Source: a virus. From it: a stretch of 21,210 bases of DNA. Positions within the stretch are counted from its first letter, which is position 1. The number at the start of each line of letters is the position of its first letter. Under the pieces are notes generated by a model. The model worked only from the letters and a program-made list of their open reading frames with translations. It was not told where the DNA came from and ran no database searches. Below, in pieces: positions 11,580-17,266 of this stretch. The stretch spans positions 1-21,210 of the IMG/VR virus record IMGVR_UViG_3300044825_001644. One strand, given 5' to 3'. The position numbers were made by a program, and so were the translations under genes.

Positions 11580-13472
11580 ATGATGACAGTTACCTACTTT
11601 GACAATTTTCGCACTGTAAATGATCCTAAGTTTTTCCCTGTTGACATGGTGCTGGAGCGTATTAAGAATGGCGCATCAAAAGAACTCATTGAACAACTTA
11701 GAGCAATAACTGACCCTGAGCAGCAAAAGGATTTTAAGCTAAACAGACTGCCACTAATCTGCTTCTCCGGTCAATTCACCAGGAGAGCAGCAGTAGCCTT
11801 CAAGAAAGCCTCTGGATTAGCCATTATGGATTGGGATGATGTGCAGGCTGAAAATCTGCGTGATCTTCAGACAATCATAATTTCTGAGCCTTACACCTAT
11901 GCCTGCTGGGTATCTCCCAGAGGAGGACTGAAAGCACTCATCAGGATAGCCGATGCAGAAAAATATAAAGAACAATATGAAGCCCTACTTGACTATTTCA
12001 ATGGTCTGACTATTGATTATTGCCAGGCAGACAAGGCTAACAAGGACATTGCCAGAGGATGCTTTGAAAGCTATGATCCTGACTTGTACATAAACCGAGA
12101 GGCTAAGCCATTTCAGTACTACATCAAGCATGAGCGCATGGAAATGCCCACATACGAAAGTAAAGTGGAGCTTATCCCTCGCATCCTAAAGTGGACAGCA
12201 TCAAAAAACCAATATTTCCAGGATGGTCAGCGAAATCACTTTATCCTGTGCTTTGCCGGAGCTTGTTGCCGCTTTGGAATTGACCAATATGATTGCCTTG
12301 CTTTTTGCGATAACCAATTTCTGGCTAATGATACTTCCTTTAGCCGGAAGGAATGCGAGCAAACAATAGCCAATGCCTACCGATTCTGGCAGAATCAATT
12401 TGGAACTGCTGAGTTCAATTCTGGTAAAGTAGTGGACACAAAAACTCTGATGGAGATAGATGTTGCGCCACCTGCTGAACTATTTGACACTACCCAGCCA
12501 GCAAAGGATGTTGTCTATGGCTCATCAGTAATTGACCGGGCAATTGACTTGCTTGAAAATGGGCTACCATACATTGAAGGAATAGGCATTCCAATGCTGG
12601 ATGACTTATTCAAGTTCAGGAGAGGAGAGATTACACTTCTATCCGGTCATGGTAATCATGGAAAATCCAGCATAATGAAATACATGATGCTTTGCCATGC
12701 TGCTATCTATGGCCGAAAGTTTGCCATATTCCCACCAGAGGACAATCCAGCTGAATTATTCTACCATGACCTGGTTGAGATTCTGCTGGGCATGGAATGT
12801 AATCCTAAAAATCCTTATGCACCTACAAAAGCCAAGTATGAACGTGCTTTTAGATGGGTAAGCGACCACTTCTTTTACATTTATCCTGAAACTGAAAGCC
12901 CTACACCTGCTTACATTAAACAGCGATTCCTTGAGTTAATCATAAAAGAAAAGGTAGATGGCTGCATCATTGACCCATTCAACCAGATGGACAATGATAT
13001 TAGCCGTGCCGGTGGTCGAGATGACCAATACCTAAGCATTGTCCTGGGAGACTTTGCCAGATTTGCTGCACAGAACAATGTTTATTTTTTCATTCTAAGC
13101 CATCCGAAAGGTGGAGGTAAAAAGACAAACGGAGACAATTATCCATGCCCAGATGTCTATGATTTAGCCGGAGGCGCAATGTGGAACAATAAAATGTGGA
13201 ATATTTTAATCTATCACCGACCACTATTTTACAGCACTCCACAAGACCCTGCATGTGAGCTACATGCAAAAAAAATAAAGCGAAAGGAAGTAGGAAAACG
13301 TGGATTTATTGAATTTGAATATAAGTATCAGAAGCGCAGATTTCTTTTTAACGGCAACGATCCAATGGAGCGCATTTTGGGAGACTTAAACTTAAATGCT
13401 TACTTGCCGACTCCGGTAGCAATTGCTCCTAATTTAGAAGATACACTTCCATTCGATGACTGCCCATTCTAA
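11580..13472 (+). CDS. Primase-helicase: VirE/BT4734-like N-terminus with DnaB-like C-terminus
   Basis: A protein of 630 residues. The N-terminal 200 residues match the VirE N-terminal (BT4734-like) pattern: LPLICFSGQFTRRAAVAF, SGLAIMDWDDV with the acidic DxDD-like cluster, then YACWVSPRGGLKALIRI and DIARGCFESYDPDLY. Such domains occur in Bacteroidota mobile elements as primase-like modules. A middle section (GQRNHFILCFAGACCRFGI) suggests a primase C-terminal domain. The C-terminal part is a RecA-fold helicase: Walker A GHGNHGKSS near residues 355-363 and Walker B GCIIDPFNQM near 461. It ends in EDTLPFDDCPF, an SSB-like acidic tip. Expected job: priming and unwinding at the phage fork. ATG 11580 and 11583 are both possible; AACCAATAA precedes them. 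Confidence 0.85.
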   Translation: MMTVTYFDNFRTVNDPKFFPVDMVLERIKNGASKELIEQLRAITDPEQQKDFKLNRLPLICFSGQFTRRAAVAFKKASGLAIMDWDDVQAENLRDLQTIIISEPYTYACWVSPRGGLKALIRIADAEKYKEQYEALLDYFNGLTIDYCQADKANKDIARGCFESYDPDLYINREAKPFQYYIKHERMEMPTYESKVELIPRILKWTASKNQYFQDGQRNHFILCFAGACCRFGIDQYDCLAFCDNQFLANDTSFSRKECEQTIANAYRFWQNQFGTAEFNSGKVVDTKTLMEIDVAPPAELFDTTQPAKDVVYGSSVIDRAIDLLENGLPYIEGIGIPMLDDLFKFRRGEITLLSGHGNHGKSSIMKYMMLCHAAIYGRKFAIFPPEDNPAELFYHDLVEILLGMECNPKNPYAPTKAKYERAFRWVSDHFFYIYPETESPTPAYIKQRFLELIIKEKVDGCIIDPFNQMDNDISRAGGRDDQYLSIVLGDFARFAAQNNVYFFILSHPKGGGKKTNGDNYPCPDVYDLAGGAMWNNKMWNILIYHRPLFYSTPQDPACELHAKKIKRKEVGKRGFIEFEYKYQKRRFLFNGNDPMERILGDLNLNAYLPTPVAIAPNLEDTLPFDDCPF

Positions 13473-13728
13473 CATAAACGCAATACACATAAGCCAAATG
13501 CCAGACAATTGGAATGGCGAAGGCACTTACTCCAATACTATGATTTATAATTACATTCCAACTAAGTACAACAGAGAGCAATGCATGGACTATCTCATGC
13601 GCAAAATCCGGCAGCTTGAAAAAAAGATTGCTGATGGCACTGAATCAAGACAATACATGAGCCGATGGATGAATCAGCGTGAGATGTATCAAGCAATTTG
13701 GAATTTGCTAAATTTGCACAAACTTTAA
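13456..13728 (+). CDS. Hypothetical protein, 90 aa
   Basis: The ATG at 13456 overlaps the helicase gene by 17 bases; an internal ATG at 13498 (MPDNWNGEG) is an alternative. The central and C-terminal parts are helical and charged (REQCMDYLMRKIRQLEKKIAD, YMSRWMNQREMYQAIWNLLNL). No family recognised. Being coupled to the helicase gene, it may serve replication. Confidence 0.6.
   Translation: MTAHSNINAIHISQMPDNWNGEGTYSNTMIYNYIPTKYNREQCMDYLMRKIRQLEKKIADGTESRQYMSRWMNQREMYQAIWNLLNLHKL
13709..13716 (+). promoter_or_regulatory. Possible promoter -7 element TAAATTTG
   Basis: TAAATTTG lies at the end of the preceding gene, 16 bases before the ATG at 13733. It matches TAnnTTTG and is followed by CA as in other boxes here. 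There is no -33 box at the right distance (a TTTG is only 8 bases away), and the box also encodes Leu-Asn-Leu, so chance is possible. It could feed the small basic gene and the terminase genes. Confidence 0.35.
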
Positions 13729-13732
13729 TGCC

Positions 13733-13873
13733 ATGCTTAAGAAAGGCTATTCAGCTAAAACAATTAGCAAGAACATCAAGACCGAGATGAAATCGGGCAA
13801 GCCTCAGAAGCAGGCAGTAGCCATTGCCTTGTCTGTGGCTAAGAAGGCTAAGAAGGCAGCAAAAAAGAAATAA
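13733..13873 (+). CDS. Small basic protein, 46 aa, DUF6496-like
   Basis: The frame encodes MLKKGYSAKTISKNIKTEMK, then GKPQKQAVAIALSVAKKAKK and a Lys-rich end. The segment with KQAVAIALS is a pattern found in many very small phage proteins located near terminase genes and annotated as DUF6496-like. About 15 of 46 residues are Lys, so nucleic-acid binding is likely by charge. The function is unknown. It starts four bases after the stop of the preceding gene. Confidence 0.8.
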   Translation: MLKKGYSAKTISKNIKTEMKSGKPQKQAVAIALSVAKKAKKAAKKK

Positions 13874-13909
13874 TCACCTAAAACAAGGGGAGCAATCCCG
13901 GTACAATTT

Positions 13910-14371
13910 ATGGCAGCACCGAAAGGGAATAATTGTTGGCAATTGCGCCTCAAGCATGGTCTTGATGGCAAATTCAAATCACCAGATGAAATCCTGACCA
14001 ATTTTGAGCAGTATGTGCAGTGGGCAGAAGAGAATCCACTAATCGAAGTTGATTTCAGAGGCAAGGATGCAATGAGGGTTGAAATACCTAAAAAAAGAGT
14101 GCTGACTAAGGATGGCTTTGCGCTTGCTTGTGGCTTTAGCTGCTATGCCAAGCTATCAGAGTATAAGACCAAATCAAAAGATTTCGGTGATGTCTTTACA
14201 CGCATAGAAGAAGCCATCCGCTTACAGAAGTTTGAAGGGGCTTCTTCTGGCTTCTTTAATCACAACATCATAGCCAGAGACCTTGGCCTGATGAACCAGG
14301 AACAAATGACCGTGCAGATGCATGAAGTCATCGTGCCTAAGGTGCTACGCAAGGAGGAGCAGGCTGACTGA
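13910..14371 (+). CDS. terS: Terminase small subunit (DNA recognition)
   Basis: A protein of 153 residues directly before the large terminase, with TGATG overlapping ends. The N-terminus is MAAPKGNNCWQLRLKHG, a form common in small subunits and DNA-packaging proteins of this class; it continues with a helical DNA-binding section (SPDEILTNFEQYVQWAEENP), ALACGFSCYAKLSEY resembling a helix-turn-helix, and a helical C-terminal part (FTRIEEAIRLQKFEGASSG, FNHNIIARDLGLMNQEQ). The last section resembles the portion that couples to the large subunit. The expected job is to bind the packaging site and load the motor. Confidence 0.85.
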   Translation: MAAPKGNNCWQLRLKHGLDGKFKSPDEILTNFEQYVQWAEENPLIEVDFRGKDAMRVEIPKKRVLTKDGFALACGFSCYAKLSEYKTKSKDFGDVFTRIEEAIRLQKFEGASSGFFNHNIIARDLGLMNQEQMTVQMHEVIVPKVLRKEEQAD

Positions 14372-15705
14372 TGGCAGTAATTGACTTGTCAAGTCCTGAC
14401 CTTTGGAGTCAGAAGTACTTGCCTGCTCTGGTTGAGCCAAAGACCTACAACATCCTATGGGGTGGAGCAGGATCAGGCAAAAGCCAGACCATGATTCAGC
14501 TGCTGCTGGCTGAGATATGCAATCACAAGGCTAACCAATTTCAGACTTATTTTGTCATTCGCAAAGTTGCCAGCACTCTGCGAAACTCAGTGTTCGCTGA
14601 CTTCCGCAATAAGATTAGTCAATGGGGATTTGAAAAGCTGGTCAAGGCCAAGACCGGCTACCTTGAGCTTCAGTCTGGCACAAACAAGATTGTATTCTTA
14701 GGCTGTGATGATCCTGAGAAGCTGAAATCACTTAGTCAGGCAAAGTACATCTGGATAGAGGAGGCAACAGAACTAAGCCTTGAGGACTTCACCCAGATAA
14801 CCCTACGACTTAGAGGTAAGTCAGAGACACCTAAACGATTCTTCTTGACCTTTAACCCGGTCTCAGACAGCCACTGGATCAAGAAGAGGTTTTTCGATGA
14901 TGTGCCAGCAAAGGAAGCCAACCAAATACTTAGGCTGCACGGTACTTATCGAGATGCCCTCAACTTTCTTGATGATGACTATGTAACCAGGATGGAGGCA
15001 CTGAGGACTGTCAACCAAACCTACTATGAAGTCTATGCCCTTGGTCAATGGGGTGTGTGGGATAAAGAGAGTCTATTTGCCTACACATTTGAGTTTTCTA
15101 AGCATGTCTATGGTGGCTACATCAAGGCTAACCCACATCACCCACTTTACCTGGCATTTGACTTCAACGTAACTAACACATGCGTGGTATGTCAGTACAT
15201 CAAGTATGGTTATGAGTCAGACTACTATGCCAACATCAATGTCATCAAGGTGTACAGGGTTGGAGACCTAAGCACACTCTGCCAGACCATCAAGCAAGAG
15301 TTTCCAGGCATGACATATGTAATAAATGGCGATGCCTCCGGGGCTGCTCGCAATGCATTTACTCAAGGCAACATTAGTGCCTACCTGATGATTAAGAATT
15401 ATCTGAATGTAGTTGATATGCAGCTGCAAGTGCCAAAGGTTAATCCCAGTCATATAGCCAGCAGACTAATTACTATTCTGGTGCTTCAGAAGGCTAAGGT
15501 CAAGATAGGCGAGAAGGAGTGTGGCATCCTAATCACTGACCTCAAGGAAGCCAAGGTAGACCGGCAGGGCAGCCTTGACCAGTGGAAAAACAAGAACCCA
15601 GACAAGAGCCATGCACTGGATGCTTTTCGGTATTTCATTTTCAGTAACTTTGCAGAGATAACTTCAAACTTCAATCTGGAAAAGTATGGCACTATGCTGC
15701 AATAA
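14371..15705 (+). CDS. terL: Terminase large subunit
   Basis: A protein of 444 residues with the full terminase layout. Walker A GGAGSGKS is at residues 31-38, an adenine-binding R at about 64-65 (VIRK), Walker B YIWIEEATEL at 126-135, and the coupling motif FFLTFNP near 170. The nuclease domain follows: FDFNVTN near residue 262, NGDASG near 318 and DKSHALDAFRYF near 411-422. It packages DNA into the prohead by ATP hydrolysis and cuts the concatemer. The motifs are those of the PBSX/Terminase_3-6C type. Its end overlaps the next gene by 20 bases. Confidence 0.97.
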   Translation: MAVIDLSSPDLWSQKYLPALVEPKTYNILWGGAGSGKSQTMIQLLLAEICNHKANQFQTYFVIRKVASTLRNSVFADFRNKISQWGFEKLVKAKTGYLELQSGTNKIVFLGCDDPEKLKSLSQAKYIWIEEATELSLEDFTQITLRLRGKSETPKRFFLTFNPVSDSHWIKKRFFDDVPAKEANQILRLHGTYRDALNFLDDDYVTRMEALRTVNQTYYEVYALGQWGVWDKESLFAYTFEFSKHVYGGYIKANPHHPLYLAFDFNVTNTCVVCQYIKYGYESDYYANINVIKVYRVGDLSTLCQTIKQEFPGMTYVINGDASGAARNAFTQGNISAYLMIKNYLNVVDMQLQVPKVNPSHIASRLITILVLQKAKVKIGEKECGILITDLKEAKVDRQGSLDQWKNKNPDKSHALDAFRYFIFSNFAEITSNFNLEKYGTMLQ

Positions 15706-16090
15706 ATGCTACCCTATCTGCCTGCCATTGCCAAGCTGTCCGGCAGCTGTGTTTCTATACACTCCGCCTGGCGATTATGGCAGGGGCATAACGGTCAACA
15801 TCGTAAAGCCTGGAGTCAATGTGCAAGGGCAGCAGTTGCTAAGCATAGGCGCAGATGGGTTTGTCGAGATTGACCTTGAAGGCTTACCGGAAGGATTTTT
15901 TAATCCTTGGGGTGGGCAATACACGATAAGTTATTCAGACCCTGATTTGCCAAATCAAGTGCTTACATTTACTGCGCAGGATGGTCAGCAATATGACAGC
16001 ATCTGTCTGTCATTTATCCAGAGCATCAGCAATCAGGAGACAGTAATCGCAATAATTAATCCTATCAATAATGACCAACCAGAACTATGA
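15686..16090 (+). CDS. Cys-rich N-terminus, beta-rich protein, 134 aa (probable virion)
   Basis: The first 20 residues hold five cysteines (MALCCNKCYPICLPLPSCP), followed by a beta-rich domain (GITVNIVKPGVNVQGQQLL, FVEIDLEGLPEGF, YTISYSDPDLPNQVLTF). The order, between the terminase and the tail genes, suggests a head-tail or tail structural role. The cysteines may bind a metal or form disulfides. No family recognised. It overlaps the terminase end by 20 bases and is linked to the next gene by ATGA (16087-16090). Confidence 0.6.
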   Translation: MALCCNKCYPICLPLPSCPAAVFLYTPPGDYGRGITVNIVKPGVNVQGQQLLSIGADGFVEIDLEGLPEGFFNPWGGQYTISYSDPDLPNQVLTFTAQDGQQYDSICLSFIQSISNQETVIAIINPINNDQPEL

Positions 16091-16482
16091 TTTTGACGCA
16101 AGCTGTGGAGGTAAGCGCAGAGGCTGTTGCCTTATCGAGCTACCACACGATTCCGAGCCTTCTATTGCTCACCTTGGTAGCACTGATCAGTGCGACTTTC
16201 TCTTTGTTTATGGATTACTTTCTGGAGGATCACCCACTTGGGCAGTGGTATCTGTCTCAGATTCAGAAGCTGCCCATGAACTGGGCGAAGCCACTCGGTG
16301 AATGCCCTTTCTGCTCAGGTGCATGGCAGTTTCTGCTTATCTCCTGGGCAATGTTTGACTACCCTTTCTATCTATGTTCAATATTTTTAGGCGTAAATCA
16401 CATGCTCCTGCTCCTGCTCAACAAGTGGCAGAAGAAGCTCCTTTACAAGCAGAAGGTAGCAGAGTACTTTACAGGGGAGTAG
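16087..16482 (+). CDS. Membrane protein with CPFC motif, 131 aa
   Basis: Two to three membrane segments are visible: IPSLLLLTLVALISATFSLF (about residues 22-41), FLLISWAMFDYPFYLCSIFL (around 82-101) and a final hydrophobic piece (HMLLLLLN). Between the first two is ECPFCSGAWQ, a CxxC-x3-W arrangement seen in small phage and bacterial membrane proteins of the DUF1360 type. The final 109 bases overlap the next gene in a different frame. A shorter shadow frame at 16071-16301 is ruled out by this membrane pattern and the ATGA join at 16087. The role is unknown; location beside tail genes would fit a membrane-active late protein. Confidence 0.65.
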   Translation: MILTQAVEVSAEAVALSSYHTIPSLLLLTLVALISATFSLFMDYFLEDHPLGQWYLSQIQKLPMNWAKPLGECPFCSGAWQFLLISWAMFDYPFYLCSIFLGVNHMLLLLLNKWQKKLLYKQKVAEYFTGE

Positions 16483-17126
16483 CACCGAAAGACCGGTGGG
16501 ATCAGATTGAGTTTGCCTTTACCTCCGGTGGAGTCAATTACTTCAAATTCTCAGCTGAGGTTAATGTGCCATTCCAGAGGGCAGTTGCTGCCAGAGACAT
16601 ATTCACCGAGGAGCTATGGCAAATCAACCCAGACTACCTGAGAGGCTGGAACAATGGCCTGATTAACCTTCTGATGGACAAGAAAAAGAAGGATGATAAG
16701 AAGCTGTATGAGATAGGTGTGCTTGCATCCCGGCTAAAGGAGCAGATGGAGATGTCGGTTAGCTTCCTGAGGCAGCTGAAGCTGGCAACAGTGCTTTACT
16801 TTGACGAGCAAGAGAATCCACTTGACTACCAATATCCATACAACAAGCAGAAGCTCGACCACTGGATGAAGCATAATGATGTGCAGGGTTTTTTTTTGAA
16901 TCTGCCGGAGTACGCCTTTCTTCCCTCTTTGACAGAATACAGTCAGAATTTCCCGACTTATTTGCAAGCAGAAACTCTGCAAAGCCTAAACAACCTGAAG
17001 CACATTATTGGACTTCAATTATCAGACAGCACAGACAGAGATTTGATGAGCAGTTTAGAATCGCAGGTGGAGATGCTCAAAGACTTAAATTCCTGGTCGA
17101 AAGGCCAATCTATGAGTATTACTTGA
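16374..17126 (+). CDS. Putative tail assembly protein, 250 aa, frame-0 product
   Basis: The frame begins MFNIFRRKSHAPAPAQQVAEE, a basic start and an Ala/Pro-rich stretch, then a folded part (WDQIEFAFTSGGVNYFKFS, LWQINPDYLRGWNNGLINLLMD) and a long charged helix (KKKKDDKKLYEIGVLASRLKEQMEM). It precedes the tape measure gene, the usual position of the tail assembly chaperones. A T9 run at 16889-16897 follows codon 172. After it this frame runs 76 more codons to 17126, and the -1 frame also stays open to 17179. No family is recognised. The start overlaps the membrane-protein gene by 109 bases, which is unusually long. Confidence 0.6.
   Translation: MFNIFRRKSHAPAPAQQVAEEAPLQAEGSRVLYRGVAPKDRWDQIEFAFTSGGVNYFKFSAEVNVPFQRAVAARDIFTEELWQINPDYLRGWNNGLINLLMDKKKKDDKKLYEIGVLASRLKEQMEMSVSFLRQLKLATVLYFDEQENPLDYQYPYNKQKLDHWMKHNDVQGFFLNLPEYAFLPSLTEYSQNFPTYLQAETLQSLNNLKHIIGLQLSDSTDRDLMSSLESQVEMLKDLNSWSKGQSMSIT
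16889..16897 (+). other. T9 slip site, candidate -1 frameshift
   Basis: Nine T's following CAG GGT contain the repeated form T_TTT_TTT, on which a ribosome or RNA polymerase can slip by one base. A -1 shift joins the first 174 residues of the 16374 gene to a frame that stays open to 17179. No clear downstream stimulator hairpin was seen. Confidence 0.45.
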
Positions 17127-17179
17127 TTGCCTCTGCCTATATTGCGGAGCAAAAGAAACGTAGGACAACTAAAGGGTAA
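16895..17179 (+). CDS. -1 frame extension of tail assembly gene (268-aa fusion if shifted)
   Basis: This is the frame read after a -1 slip at the T9 run, 94 codons to TAA 17177-17179. It has no ATG or other convincing start of its own, so it must be reached by slippage or by joining the upstream frame in a corrected sequence. The peptide looks like real protein: LSSLFDRIQSEFPDLFASR, HYWTSIIRQHRQRFDEQF and PIYEYYLIASAYIAEQKKRR. In lambda and many siphoviruses the tail chaperone gene before the tape measure gene makes a long form by -1 frameshifting (G and GT). Against this, the zero frame continues for 76 codons, where classic cases stop soon after the slip, so a miscounted homopolymer is the main rival. 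Confidence 0.45.
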   Translation, partial: FESAGVRLSSLFDRIQSEFPDLFASRNSAKPKQPEAHYWTSIIRQHRQRFDEQFRIAGGDAQRLKFLVERPIYEYYLIASAYIAEQKKRRTTKG

Positions 17180-17209
17180 GTGTTTTTTTCAGAGTAAGGT
17201 TAGTCAAAG

Positions 17210-17235
17210 AGCCACTGAATTTCGGTGGCTTTTTT
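17210..17235 (+). terminator. Intrinsic terminator before tape measure gene
   Basis: AGCCACTG (17210-17217) pairs with CGGTGGCT (17223-17230), one T-G wobble, across a 5-base loop AATTT, followed by a run of T's to 17235. It ends the terminase/tail assembly transcript just before the next promoter. Confidence 0.8.
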
Positions 17236-17241
17236 AATTGC

Positions 17242-17249
17242 TATCTTTG
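17242..17249 (+). promoter_or_regulatory. Promoter -7 element TATCTTTG for tape measure gene
   Basis: TATCTTTG matches TAnnTTTG, 17 bases before ATG 17267. The best -33 candidate is TTTC (17220-17223), 18 bases upstream, inside the terminator hairpin. The predicted leader is only about 12 bases. Confidence 0.6.
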
Positions 17250-17266
17250 GGGCAAATAACAAGCCT

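Noticed and set aside
13874-13909. Small GGGG/CCC inverted repeat before the small terminase gene
   Set aside because: The stem is only about three base pairs and has no T-tract, so a terminator is not supported.
16071-16301. 76-codon rightward frame overlapping the membrane protein gene
   Set aside because: It conflicts with the 16087 frame, which has an ATGA junction, membrane spans and a CPFC motif; the shorter peptide has no recognisable features.
17225-17266. Upstream extension of the tape measure frame from GTG 17225
   Set aside because: The start lies in the 3' arm of an intrinsic terminator and the stretch contains the TATCTTTG promoter box; ATG 17267 gives a normal start.
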